Shown here: one piece after another, positions 22,139 through 35,119 of the stretch | How the letters are laid out: each line of letters begins with the position of its first letter | How positions within the stretch are numbered: position 1 is the first letter of the stretch | Source of the DNA: Pleurodeles waltl | Taxonomy: Eukaryota; Chordata; Amphibia; Caudata; Salamandridae | Direction: 5' to 3' | NCBI RefSeq assembly: GCF_031143425.1 | Contig: NW_027150000.1 | Span: 62,001-126,000 of the forward strand | Length of the DNA: 64,000 bases | Made by a program: the position numbers and the translations under genes | The notes under the pieces: generated by a model | What the model saw: the letters and a program-made list of their open reading frames with translations, nothing else | The model's database searches: none | What the model was told of the DNA's origin: nothing

Positions 22139-24456
22139 ATGGCCACAGTCAGCAGAGTGTTGCAGGCCTTTAAGGTTTTGCGGGAAGAAGGAAGTAGGAC
22201 TTGCTTCAGGAGGGTGTGGTCGAGCAGGCAAGGGTGGGATTAAAACTCCCTAAAAAGGCATCTTCTGAGGAAGTGGCTGTAGCAGTTTTTACCTGTATCT
22301 CACCAGGACAAAAACCAAAGAAATGTGAACAAAAGTGCACAACCAGGAGTCAGAAGCATTGATTACCTTCATTAGTTTCTGTCAGGGATGGTGTTGCCGA
22401 GCCCATGTTGCCACCTGTATTCAGGAGCAGGTCATCAGTTGTGAGGGGAGGCACAAGGCTGATGCACAGATCGGGCACATTGATGAGGGAGCACTTCGGG
22501 AGTGGGGTAAAAGTCTTGCTGTGGAGGTTGAAGGGGCACATGATCCCCGGCAGGGGGATTATTGTGTTGACGCGCTCACAACTGTGGTAGGTGCACTTAA
22601 GGATGGGGACGCTGGGAGTTTTGTGGCAGCTGGTGATGTGTCGGCAACTGATTGGAAGCTGCAAAGCATGTTAGTGGAAAAACACTGTGGAGCACCTGCC
22701 ATGATGGCGGCGCCCACTGCGTTTACTGATCCTATTGTTATAACTGAATCAGATGAAGAGGTGGGCATAGGTAAAGCAGGGGAGGTGGTCCAGGGTGAAT
22801 GTTTGGGCAATGGGCATGCATTTGATTCTGGGGAAAAGCCTATCACTACTCAACATTTGTTCCTCAGTTGGGTCAGCCCCATGATAAATAAAGTGCGGAG
22901 ATGGGCAGTGAACAATGAGGCCCTTCATGAGTAAACTGGTCATGTAGGGGAAATAGATATGGGAGTTAGTGTGGGTGATATGGGAGGAATCTAGGAGTCG
23001 GAGGTCAAGGATGTATCTTCTTTGGAGGGTGGAGGTATTATGGGTCAGGCAGAGGACAGTAAACTGTTTTTCAGTCCAGGATGGCTTTTAGTAAGCCAGG
23101 GTGTGTCCTCTGGGCTGGGTGGCTTGAAGGAGAATGTCCAGCTGCGACGCAGTGCCTCAGGCGCCAGTAATGTACAGATGCCGGTGGAGGTCAGAGCACC
23201 TCTGGGTGCCTGGCTAAAGTGAGAGCAGGTTCCAGAGAGACTTGCTCGACATAGTAGGAGCCCACTGATGCTTCGGTCGAGCCAGCTGGTGATGCGGACG
23301 ACGGGGTGCAGCCAAGCACTAGCTGGGACGCTGCTGGCTTTGTGGGTATAACAGGGTGGGAGGACGAATTGTTAGATTATGATGAGAAGGGTTATTTGGA
23401 GGAAGGTGAAATAGTGGAAGAGGAAGCTGGTGCTCTGTTAGTGACGACAGAGTCTCAGGGTGGGTGGACAGTTAACAGCAGTAGGAGGGTTGGTGTTTTT
23501 CAGAAGGTGGCCCAGAAGTCGGACCAGTGTGACACAGGGGAGTGAAGGTTACCAGGAAGAGTCAAGAGTAGCATCCATTGGTCCCTTGAGGTAAGCAGAG
23601 AGTGGTTTGGGGAATTCCTAATTTGGTGGACACGCCCAAAGTGGATAGAGTTGTGTCTGTGGGAAACAGTCCGGTTAAAGCACCAACAAGGGATAAGTTT
23701 GGGAAAGGAGGTAAGGATATGGTGATACAAACGACTGCAGAAGAAAAAGAAGTTTAAAAACCCAGTGCTGCACATGAAGATGACAAGACAAGTGGGGAAT
23801 TGGTGTCAACCACAGGAAGTGATAAGGCAGGTAAAGCTGATGGCAGTGTTTCAGGGGTAGTATCTAGATTAAGAGATTGCCTTATATGAGGGTGTTGATG
23901 CCTTTGGGGGCCCATCTCACCTAGCACATGAAGAATAAGATCTGTAAAGGGGAATTTGTTGACATTTTCAAGCTGTTGCAAAGGTGTCTATAACTGTAGA
24001 GAATTGAACTTCCACTTTCCTAATCTTTTTGAGTGTGTATTGTGAACGACATCCTGACTTTTTGTTGCCCTTTTCAAATATATGAATGTGGCATGGAGAG
24101 CGCAGATGGACTATCTCGGTTGTGGTTGGTGGTTTTGGTATGACTAGGAATTTCATGCCAGATTAGCAGTTAATCCAAGCAAAGGAGTGAGGGGATATAT
24201 AATGAGCTCTGGATGCAATGGCTTTGCAAGGCTAAGAATGTCCCAGTGATCAACACTGCTAATGGTTTGCTCTTGCAATACAAGCCGTTTCAGGGGCACA
24301 TCACCGAATATGGGATGGGAGTTTCAGGACGGGGATAATTTCCCTAAGGTGGGTCTTGCTGGTCCTTCAGTAGAGATGCATGTACACGCCTCTAATGTAA
24401 ATTTAGGCATGCCTCCTCCAACTGTGGGGGAAGCATCCATTGGTCCAGTGTTTTAG
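22139..24456 (+). pseudogene. DIRS gag remnant, U5
   Basis: Open stretches at 22335-22934 (private Asp-to-Asn near its end) and 23306-23545. Private 'gggggcccatctc' at the gag core entry. Confidence 0.62.
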
Positions 24457-24571
24457 GGGGGCACAGTGTGAATGGTGGGGAAACACTGGTGGGGATACTG
24501 GGCAAGAGGTCAGATGCAACAGGTTTTAGAAAAAGGGACCTACTCCTATTAAGTTTCAGATCTTAAGTTAC

Positions 24572-25723
24572 TGGTTGAAGTTCTATCCAAAGCAGGAGGG
24601 AGCTAAGAGTCTCTATTACGGTTTTTTGATAGGTTTTCATTTTTTTATAAAGGGCCCAGAGTTTGATAAGGAACTTACTCAGGGGAGGCTTGTTGGGCCT
24701 TTTAGCTTTTGGCCTGTGCCGGACTTGACCATTCCCCTTTGGGCGTGGTCCTTAAGAAATAGCAGGGTGAATTTAGATTGATTCATCACTTGTCTTGGCC
24801 CATAGGAAAATCTATAAATTACTTTATAGCCCAAGAAGATTCTGTGATGCATTGTGCCTCAGTTGATGAGACCATTGCCTTGGCTCAGTCCTGTGGAGTA
24901 GAAGCGGAAATGTTGAAATCTGATATTCAATCTGCCTTTAGGCACTTGCCATGACATCTGAAGGGTTTTTCTTTGTTGGGACTGCAATTTGATAGATCTA
25001 CTTACATAGATAGGATATTGCAGATAGGTTGCTCGGAATCATGTTCATTGTTTGAGACTTTCAGCTCTTTTTTACATTGGTTTTTCCAATTCCGGAGTGG
25101 GGTGTGTCACATCAGATACTACACGGCTGATTTTTTCTTGGTGGCAAGTGGTGGGTCAAGTGCAATGTTGAAGAGCTGTGTGTTTTTCAAGGCATCCATG
25201 GTGGAGCTGGGTGGTCCTTTAGCTCCAGAGAAGACGGAGGGTCCCAGCACATGCATTCATTTCTTAAGAATCGAGTTGGATTCACAGAAGATGGAGGTAA
25301 GTTTACCTGGGGACAAAGTCCAAAAGTTAATCTTATTGTTGGAGAAGGCTGTGGCTAAGTCCAAGTTGGAGTTGAGACAGGTTCAATGTCTTTTAGGTCA
25401 TTTGAACTTTGCTTGTTGTGCAGTGTGGGCTAGATGTGCTTTTTGCATGCAGCTTGGTTTCACAGTGAAGGGCACTGTTTTGCCACGCCACAAGGTAAGA
25501 TTACGAGGTAGCATTCAGGTGGACTTCAGGATGTGGATAACCTTTCTTAAGTATTTCAATGGTGTGACTATGTGGAGGGATGACGAGGATTGGTTGTGGC
25601 ATATGCAGGTTTTTTTGGGTACTTCAGCAGCGCATGGTTTTGGTGTTTTTTGGGATAGCCACTAGGTGGCAGAGTATGGACCAGAGACATGGAAGTCAGC
25701 CAGACATAGGCTCTCATTACAAC
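24572..25723 (+). pseudogene. DIRS RT/RNase H remnant, U5 (least broken copy)
   Basis: A one-base loss plus G-to-T near 24642-24648 ('catttttttataaag' for 'catttgtgttataaag') removes the first frameshift. The N-terminal RT segment therefore reads on from 24575 to 24781, past QGRLVGPF. The second piece, 24973-25665, is open through RNase H. A frame change near 24770 and the TGA before the second piece remain, and YTAD persists, so this copy is still dead. Confidence 0.87.
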
Positions 25724-25881
25724 ATTGGCGGTAAAAGGCGCTTACCGCCGTGCAGAAGACCGCCAACATACCGCCGCGGCTGCGGAATTCCGCCACAGCT
25801 ATTATGACCCACATCTCGGAATCCGACAAAATTCAGACACCCACAGAAGTCAGCCACACCAAAGGTCAGTGATAAACTGCT

Positions 25882-26749
25882 GTAGTTAAATGATTCAAGG
25901 GAGCCCTCAAGAGGGTCATTCAGCGAGTGTCCATGGAGGGAATTGATCTAAACCAAGCCATGTGCCAGGCCCTCCGGGTTCATCAATCAACTCCTCATCC
26001 CACAACTGGTGAGAGTGTAGCCACATTACTATTTGGGAGAGCCATCAGAGCAACTCTGCCTCAATAGACCTCGGATCTATCAATTGATGCTACCAGATCC
26101 AAGACAAGGACGTGGCTTGGAAAAAGAAAAATTACAACATATGCAGATCAGCGATACCATGCCCAGGAGCGTTTTTGGCAAAGGAGCCTGGGTATTGGTT
26201 AAGTAAAAATGCAAATGGAAAATGGACACTCCTTTTACTGCTGATGCATTGCAGGCTGTGGGAATGTAAATGACATATGGTGACAGTCCATTGTCATTGA
26301 CAATCCATCACTTAGGGACACATCACATTCTAAACACTTACTGTGATTCTTTTCGAGTCCTGAAACCGCTCAGAGGTGACCCCACCAGCAGACCCAGTTC
26401 AAGTGCCTGACCCTATGTCGCCGTTGCCCAAAACATAGTGAACCTTGATCATCTCGGATCACCCTAGCCAGCAGACAAATGAGAGCACCTCACCAACTAA
26501 TTGAGGAAATTTGATTTTGGTGATGGCTGCCACATTTTTATTTAACAATGGGGAAGATGTACCATATTGATGTTATACGCACTAGAATTCTTGTGGTTCT
26601 GGGCGGACTCTGAACAGAAAGTATGTAATGTGGGGGAGGTGTTAGGGTGTGGTTATGGGAAAGTATGATGTAATGAGCAGTTAGTGAGGTTATGTTGAAG
26701 AATAAAGTAATAATTGACCGCAGCTCCTGTGTGGCGTAATTCATCTGCA
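25882..26749 (+). mobile_element. Ty3/gypsy integrase C-terminus and LTR, U5-U6
   Basis: Tail with 'ctcagaggtgacc'. LTR-like block 26568-26749 with the common 'gaggtgttagg' form. Confidence 0.74.
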
Positions 26750-27414
26750 TGCTCCCGGGCTAGGGAATATGCTATAGTTGAAAAGTCAATTCTGAGGTCA
26801 GTGATTTCTCTACTGGCAACAATTCAGGTTTGATCACGCATATAGTGAATAAAAAGATTTTTAAACGTGTTTTAAGTCTGATGAAAGATATAGCTTTGAG
26901 GAACAAAAATCGATGCGGGCCCCTGCACCACCATCAGTAAATATTAAAAAAACAACACTCGCTACCTCCAGCTAAAAATGGAAAGCAGTTTCAAAGCTAC
27001 ATGGAAAAAAGTAGTAACCCATAACAGCCACACGAAAAAAAAAAACAGGAAATGCTAAGGGAGGCAATTGACTAGTTGAGATAGAAATTATACTCATAGA
27101 CATAGAAATCAGCCTGGAAAAGTGGTGACTTCTTGGGGTAATATAGGATAAACCTCAGAGAATGGGGGCTTGAAGGAAGATGGACTTGTCCGGTCTTCCC
27201 CCAGGCTAATCTGGTGTGGTGGTGCCTTCCACGGTGCTCCAGGATTGCCAGGGTTTTTTAAGAGGGCAGAGGGTGTGGGCAGCCTCTTTGGCTGTTGTCA
27301 CACCCAGGTACAGAGCATGGTTAGTTTCTATCATTGCAGATAGTGTAGGCAAGTCAGTGTAATTTTTAGTATTGTTGGCGGCATCAGTGGTACTTGTAGT
27401 CCTTAACCTTAATA

Positions 27415-29732
27415 ATGGCCACAGTCAGCAGAGTGTTGCAGGCCTTTAAGGTTTTGCGGGAAGAAGGAAGTAGGACTTGCTTCAGGAGGGTGTGGTCGAG
27501 CAGGCAAGGGTGGGATTAAAACTCCCTAAAAAGGCATCTTCTGAGGAAGTGGCTGTAGCAGTTTTTACCTGTATCTCACCAGGACAAAAACCAAAGAAAT
27601 GTGAACAAAAGTGCACAACCAGGAGTCAGAAGCATTGATTACCTTCATTAGTTTCTGTCAGGGATGGTGTTGCCGAGCCCATGTTGCCACCTGTATTCAG
27701 GAGCAGGTCATCAGTTGTGAGGGGAGGCACAAGGCTGATGCACAGATCGGGCACATTGATGAGGGAGCACTTCGGGAGTGGGGTAAAAGTCTTGCTGTGG
27801 AGGTTGAAGGGGCACATGATCCCCGGCAGGGGGATTATTGTGTTGACGCGCTCACAACTGTGGTAGGTGCACTTAAGGATGGGGACGCTGGGAGTTTTGT
27901 GGCAGCTGGTGATGTGTCGGCAACTGATTGGAAGCTGCAAAGCATGTTAGTGGAAAAACACTGTGGAGCACCTGCCATGATGGCGGCGCCCACTGCGTTT
28001 ACTGATCCTATTGTTATAACTGAATCAGATGAAGAGGTGGGCATAGGTAAAGCAGGGGAGGTGGTCCAGGGTGAATGTTTGGGCAATGGGCATGCATTTG
28101 ATTCTGGGGAAAAGCCTATCACTACTCAACATTTGTTCCTCAGTTGGGTCAGCCCCATGATAAATAAAGTGCGGAGATGGGCAGTGGACAATGAGGCCCT
28201 TCATGAGTAAACTGGTCATGTAGGGGAAATAGATATGGGAGTTAGTGTGGGTGATATGGGAGGAATCTAGGAGTCGGAGGTCAAGGATGTATCTTCTTTG
28301 GAGGGTGGAGGTATTATGGGTCAGGCAGAGGACAGTAAACTGTTTTTCAGTCCAGGATGGCTTTTAGTAAGCCAGGGTGTGTCCTCTGGGCTGGGTGGCT
28401 TGAAGGAGAATGTCCAGCTGCGACGCAGTGCCTCAGGCGCCAGTAATGTACAGATGCCGGTGGAGGTCAGAGCACCTCTGGGTGCCTGGCTAAAGTGAGA
28501 GCAGGTTCCAGAGAGACTTGGTCGACATAGTAGGAGCCCACTGATGCTTCGGTCGAGCCAGCTGGTGATGCGGACGACGGGGTGCAGCCAAGCACTAGCT
28601 GGGACGCTGCTGGCTTTGTGGGTATAAAAGGGTGGGAGGACAAATTGTTAGATTATGATGAGAAGGGTTATTTGGAGGAAGGTGAAATAGTGGAAGAGGA
28701 AGCTGGTGCTCTGTTAGTGACGACAGAGTCTCAGGGTGGGTGGACAGTTAACAGCAGTAGGAGGGTTGGTGTTTTTCAGAAGGTGGCCCAGAAGTCGGAC
28801 CAGTGTGACACAGGGGAGTGAAGGTTACCAGGAAGAGTCAAGAGTAGCATCCATTGGTCCCTTGAGGTAAGCAGAGAGTGGTTTGGGGAATTCCTAATTT
28901 GGTGGACACGCCCAAAGTGGATAGAGTTGTGTCTGTGGGAAACAGTCCGGTTAAAGCACCAACAAGGGATAAGTTTGGGAAAGGAGGTAAGGATATGGTG
29001 ATACAAACGACTGCAGAAGAAAAAGAAGTTTAAAAACCCAGTGCTGCACATGAAGATGGCAAGACAAGTGGGGAATTGGTGTCAACCACAGGAAGTGATA
29101 AGGCAGGTAAAGCTGATGGCAGTGTTTCAGGGGTAGTATCTAGATTAAGAGATTGCCTTATATGAGGGTGTTGATGCCTTTGGGGGCGCATCTCACCTAG
29201 CACATGAAGAATAAGATCTGTAAAGGGGAATTTGTTGACATTTTCAAGCTGTTGCAAAGGTGTCTATAACTGTAGAGAATTGAACTTCCACTTTCCTAAT
29301 CTTTTTGAGTGTGTATTGTGAACGACATCCTGACTTTTTGTTGCCCTTTTCAAATATATGAATGTGGCATGGAGAGCGCAGATGGACTATCTCGGTTGTG
29401 GTTGGTGGTTTTGGTATGACTAGGAATTTCATGCCAGATTAGCAGTTAATCCAAGCAAAGGAGTGAGGGGATATATAATGAGCTCTGGATGCAATGGCTT
29501 TGCAAGGCTAAGAATGTCCCAGTGATCAACACTGCTAATGGTTTGCTCTTGCAATACAAGCCGTTTCAGGGGCACATCACCGAATTTGGGATGGGAGTTT
29601 CAGGACGGGGATAATTTCCCTAAGGTGGGTCTTGCTGGTCCTTCAGTAGAGATGCATGTACACGCCTCTAATGTAAATTTAGGCATGCCTCCTCCAACTG
29701 TGGGGGAAGCATCCATTGGTCCAGTGTTTTAG
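27415..29732 (+). pseudogene. DIRS gag remnant, U6
   Basis: Open stretches at 27611-28210 and 28582-28821. In the latter, private changes give Thr-to-Lys and Glu-to-Lys before LLDYDE. 'gaatttggga' at the C-terminus as in U1, U4, U7, U8 and U10. Confidence 0.62.
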
Positions 29733-29847
29733 GGGGGCACAGTGTGAATGGTGGGGAAACACTGGTGGGGATACTGGGCAAGAGGTCAGATGCAACAGGT
29801 TTTAGAAAAAGGGACCTACTCCTATTAAGTTTCAGATCTTAAGTTAC

Positions 29848-30998
29848 TGGTTGAAGTTCTATCCAAAGCAGGAGGGAGCTAAGAGTCTCTATTACGGTTT
29901 TTTGATAGGTTTTCATTTGTGTTATAAAGGGCCCAGAGTTTGATAAGGAACTTACTCAGGGGAGGCTTGTTGGGCCTTTTAGCTTTTGGCCTGTGCCGGA
30001 CTTGACCATTCCCCTTTGGGCGTGGTCCTTAAGAAATAGCAGGGTGAATTTTGATTGATTCATCACTTGTCTTGGCCCATAGGAAAATCTGTAAATTACT
30101 TTATAGCCCAAGAAGATTCTGTGATGCATTGTGCCTCAGTTGATGAGACCATTGCCTTGGCTCAGTCCTGTGGAGTAGAAGCGGAAATGTTGAAATCTGA
30201 TATTCAATCTGCCTTTAGGCACTTGCCATGACATCTGAAGGGTTTTTCTTTGTTGGGACTGCAATTTGATAGTTCTACTTACATAGATAGGATATTGCAT
30301 ATAGGTTGCTCGGAATCATGTTCATTGTTTGAGACTTTCAGCTCTTTTTTACATTGGTTTTTCCAATTCCGGAGTGGGGTGTGTCACATCAGATACTACA
30401 CGGCTGATTTTTTCTTGGTGGCAAGTGGTGGGTCAAGTGCAATGTTGAAGAGCTGTGTGTTTTTCAAGGCATCCATGGTGGAGCTGGGTGGTCCTTTAGC
30501 TCCAGAGAAGACGGAGGGTCCCAGCACATGCATTCATTTCTTAAGAATCGAGTTGGATTCACAGAAGATGGAGGTAAGTTTACCTGGGGACAAAGTCCAA
30601 AAGTTAATCTTATTGTTGGAGAAGGCTGTGGCTAAGTCCAAGTTGGAGTTGAGACAGGTTCAATGTCTTTTAGGTCATTTGAACTTTGCTTGTTGTGCAG
30701 TGTGGGCTAGATGTGCTTTTTGCATGCAGCTTGGTTTCACAGTGAAGGGCACTGTTTTGCCACGCCACAAGGTAAGATTACGAGGTAGCATTCAGGTGGA
30801 CTTCAGGATGTGGATAACCTTTCTTAAGTATTTCAATGGTGTGACTATGTGGAGGGATGACGAGGATTGGTTGTGGCATATGCAGGTTTTTTTGGGTACT
30901 TCAGCAGCGCATGGTTTGGGATTTTTTTGGGATAGCCACTAGGTGGCAGAGTATGGGCCAGACATGGAAGTCAGCCAGACATAGGCTCTTATTACAAC
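29848..30998 (+). pseudogene. DIRS RT/RNase H remnant, U6
   Basis: Open from 30250 to 30942. The last residues read GLGFFWDSH where most units have GFGVFWDSH, shared with U10. A private Gln-to-His lies near 30299. A two-base loss follows in 'ggccagacatgg'. Confidence 0.87.
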
Positions 30999-31156
30999 AT
31001 TGGTGGTAAAAGGCGCTTACAGCCGTGCAGAAGACCGCCAACATACCGCCGCGGCTGCGGAATTCCGCCACAGCTATTATGACCCACATCTCGGAATCCG
31101 ACAAAATTCAGACACCCACAGAAGTCCGCCACACCAAAGGTCAGTGATAAACTGCT

Positions 31157-32024
31157 GTAGTTAAATGATTCAAGGAAGCCCTCAAGAGGGTCATTCAGTG
31201 AGTGTCCATGGAGGGAATTGATCTAAACCAAGCCATGTGCCAGGCCCTCCGGGTTCATCAATCAACTCCTCATCCCACAACTGGTGAGAGTGTAGCCACA
31301 TTACTATTTGGGAGAGCCATCAGAGCAACTCTGCCTCAATAGACCTCGGATCTATCAATTGATGCTACCAGATCCAAGACAAGGACGTGGCTTGGAAAAA
31401 GAAAAATTACAACATATGTAGATCAGCGGTACCATGCCCAGGAGCGTTTTTGGCAAAGGAGCCTGGGTATTTGTTAAGTAAAAATGCAAATGGAAAATGG
31501 AAACTCCTTTTACTGCTGATGCATTGCAGGCTGTGGGAATGTAAATGACATATGGTGACAGTCCACTGTCATTGACAATCCATCACTTAGGGACACATCA
31601 CATTCTAAACACTTACTGTGATTCTTTTCGAGTCCTGAAACCGCTCGGAGGCGACCCCACCAGCAGACCCAGTTCAAGTGCCTGACCCTATGTCGCCGTT
31701 GCCCAAAACATAGTGAACCTTGATCATCTCGGATCACCCTAGCCAGCAGACAAATGAGAGCACCTCACCAACTAATTGAGGAAATGTGATTTTGGTGATG
31801 GCTGCCACATTTTTATTTAACAATGGGGAAGATGTACCATATTGATGTTATACGCACTAGAATTCTTGTGGTTCTGGGCGGACTCTGAACAGAAAGTATG
31901 TAATGTGGGGGAGGTGTTAGGGTGTGGTTATGGGAAAGTATGATGTAATGAGCAGTTAGTGAGGTTATGTTGAAGAATAAAGTGATAATTGACCGCAGCT
32001 CCTGTGTGGCGTAATTCATCTGCA
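31157..32024 (+). mobile_element. Ty3/gypsy integrase C-terminus and LTR, U6-U7
   Basis: Private 'catatgtagatcagcgg' and 'gtatttgttaag' in the tail. LTR-like block 31843-32024 with 'aagtgataattg', as at 190-371. Confidence 0.74.
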
Positions 32025-32686
32025 TGCTCCCGGGCTAGGGAATATGCTATAGTTGAAAAGTCAATTCTGAGGACAGTGATTTCTCTACTGGCAACAATTC
32101 AGGTTTGATCACGCATATAGTGAATAAAAAGATTTTTAAACATGTTTTAAGTCTGATGAAAGATATAGCTTTGAGGAAAAAAATCGATGCGGGCCCCTGC
32201 ACCACCATCAGTAAATATTAAATAAACAACACTCGCTACCTCCAGCTAAAAATGGAGAGCAGTTTCAAAGCTACATGGAAAAAAGTAGTAACCCATAACA
32301 GCCACACGAAAAAAAAACAGGAAATGCTAAGGGAGGCAATTGACTAGTTGAGATAGAAACTATACTCATAGACATAGAAATCAGCCTGGAAAAGTGGTGA
32401 CTTCTTGGGGTAATATAGGATAAACCTCAGAGAATGGGGGCTTGAAGGAAGATGGACTTGTCCGGTCTTCCCCCAGGCTAATCTGGTGTGGTGGTGCCTT
32501 CCACGGTGCTCCAGGATTGCCAGGGTTTTTTAAGAGGGCAGAGGGTGTGGGCAGCCTCTTTGGCTGTTGTCACACCCAGGTATAGAGCATGGTTAGTTTC
32601 TATCATTGCAGATAGTGTAGGCAAGTCAGTGTAATTTTTAGTATTGTTGGCGGCATCAGTGGTACTTGTAGTCCTTAACCTTAATA

Positions 32687-35004
32687 ATGGCCACAGTCAG
32701 CAGAGTGTTGCAGGCCTTTAAGGTTTTGCGGGAAGAAGGAAGTAGGACTTGCTTCAGGAGGGTGTGGTCGAGCAGGCAAGGGTGGGATTAAAACTCCCTA
32801 AAAAGGCATCTTCTGAGGAAGTGGCTGTAGCAGTTTTTACCTGTATCTCACCAGGACAAAAACCAAAGAAATGTGAACAAAAGTGCACAACCAGGAGTCA
32901 GAAGCATTGATTACCTTCATTAGTTTCTGTCAGGGATGGTGTTGCCGAGCCCATGTTGCCACCTGTATTCAGGAGCAGGTCATCAGTTGTGAGGGGAGGC
33001 ACAAGGCTGATGCACAGATCGGGCACATTGATGAGGGAGCACTTCGGGAGTGGGGTAAAAGTCTTGCTGTGGAGGTTGAAGGGGCACATGATCCCCGGCA
33101 GGGGGATTATTGTGTTGACGCGCTCACAACTGTGGTAGGTGCACTTAAGGATGGGGACGCTGGGAGTTTTGTGGCAGCTGGTGATGTGTCGGCAACTGAT
33201 TGGAAGCTGCAAAGCATGTTAGTGGAAAAACACTGTGGAGCACCTGCCATGATGGCGGCGCCCACTGCGTTTACTGATCCTATTGTTATAACTGAATCAG
33301 ATGAAGAGGTGGGCATAGGTAAAGCAGGGGAGGTGGTCCAGGGTGAATGTTTGGGCAATGGGCATGCATTTGATTCTGGGGAAAAGCCTATCACTACTCA
33401 ACATTTGTTCCTCAGTTGGGTCAGCCCCATGATAAATGAAGTGCGGAGATGGGCAGTGGACAATGAGGCCCTTCATGAGTAAACTGGTCATGTAGGGGAA
33501 ATAGATATGGGAGTTAGTGTGGGTGATATGGGAGGAATCTAGGAGTCGGAGGTCAAGGATCTATCTTCTTTGGAGGGTGGAGGTATTATGGGTCAGGCAG
33601 AGGACAGTAAACTGTTTTTCAGTCCAGGATGGCTTTTAGTAAGCCAGGGTGTGTCCTCTGGGCTGGGTGGCTTGGAGGAGAATGTCCAGCTGCGACGCAG
33701 TGCCTCAGGCGCCAGTAATGTACAGATGCCGTTGGAGGTCAGAGCACCTCTGGGTGCCTGGCTAAAGTGAGAGCAGGTTCCAGAGAGACTTGCTCGACAT
33801 AGAAGGAGCCCACTGATGCTTCGGTCGAGCCAGCTGGTGATGCGGACGACGGGGTGCAGCCAAGCACTAGCTGGGAATCTGCTGGCTTTGTGGGTATAAC
33901 AGGGTAGGAGGACGAATTGTTATATTATGATGAGAAGGGTTGTTTGGAGGAAGGTGAAATAGTGGAAGAGGAAGCTGGTGCTCTGTTAGTGACGACAGCG
34001 TCTCTGGGTGGGCGGACAGTTAACAGCAGTAGGAGGGTTGGTGTTTTTCAGAAGGTGGCCCAGAAGTCGGACCAGTGTGACACAGGGGAGTGAAGGTTAC
34101 CAGGAAGAGTCAAGAGTAGCGTCCATTGGTCCCTTGAGGTAAGCAGAGAGTGATTTGGGGAATTCCTAATTTGGTGGACACGCCCAAAGTGGATAGAGTT
34201 GTGTCTGTGGGAAACAGTCCGGTTAAAGCACCAACAAGGGATAAGTTTGGGAAAGGAGGTAAGGATATGGTGATACAAACGACTGCAGAAGAAAAAGAAG
34301 TTTAAAAACCCAGTGCTGCACATGAAGATGGCAAGACAAGTGGGGAATTGGTGTCAACCACAGGAAGTGATAAGGCAGGTAAAGCTGATGGCAGTGTTTC
34401 AGGGGTAGTATCTAGATTAAGAGATTGCCTTATATGAGGGTGTTGATGCCTTTGGGGGCGCATCTCACCTAGCATATGAAGAATAAGATCTGTAAAGGGG
34501 AATTTGTTGACATTTTCAAGCTGTTGCAAAGGTGTCTATAACTGTAGAGAATTGAACTTCCACTTTCCTAATCTTTTTGAGTGTGTATTGTGAACGACAT
34601 CCTGACTTTTTGTTGCCCTTTTCAAATATATGGATGTGGCATGGAGAGCGCAGATGGACTATCTCGGTTGTGGTTGGTGGTTTTGGTATGACTAGGAATT
34701 TCATGCCAGATTAGCAGTTAATCCAAGCAAAGGAGTGAGGGGATATATAATGAGCTCTGGATGCAATGGCTTTGCAAGGCTAAGAATGTCCCAGTGATCA
34801 ACACTGCTAATGGTTTGCTCTTGCAATACAAGCCGTTTCAGGGGCACATCACCGAATTTGGGATGGGAGTTTCAGGACGGGGATAATTTCCCTAAGGTGG
34901 GTCTTGCTGGTCCTTCAGTAGAGATGCATGTACACGCCTCTAATGTAAATTTAGGCATGACTCCTCCAACTGTGGGGGAAGCATCCTTTGGTCCAGTGTT
35001 TTAG
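32687..35004 (+). pseudogene. DIRS gag remnant, U7
   Basis: The open stretch 32883-33482 has a private Lys-to-Glu change. TAG at 33905 closes the LLDYDE frame, as in U1, and the Asp before the YDE is changed as well ('ttatattatg'). Private 'gcatcctttgg' at the end. Confidence 0.62.
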
Positions 35005-35119
35005 GGGGGCACAGTGTGAATGGTGGGGAAACACTGGTGGGGATACTGGGCAAGAGGTCAGATGCAACAGGTTTTAGAAAAAGGGACCTACTCCTATTAA
35101 GTTTCAGATCTTAAGTTAC

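Larger units (their letters stand above)
21102..26378 (+). repeat. Repeat unit U5 (slot 2 of the higher-order repeat)
   Basis: Spacer 21473-22138 and CpG-rich module 25724-25881. It shares with U9 the altered spacer text 'ccagtgtttttttaag' followed by 'aggtgcag', and with U2 and U9 'gagatgttagg' in the LTR. The LTR has a private G-to-T change, 'gtggcttaatt'. The N-terminal RT segment has a private one-base loss near 24645 that removes a frameshift. Confidence 0.95.
26379..31653 (+). repeat. Repeat unit U6 (slot 3 of the higher-order repeat)
   Basis: Spacer 26750-27414 and CpG-rich module 30999-31156. It shares with U10 'gaggaacaaaaatcg', the LGFF ending of the RT frame, the two-base loss in 'ggccagacatgg', and a damaged hairpin in the CpG-rich module ('ttggtggtaa' with 'ttacagcc'). 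The spacer A-run is 11. Confidence 0.95.
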
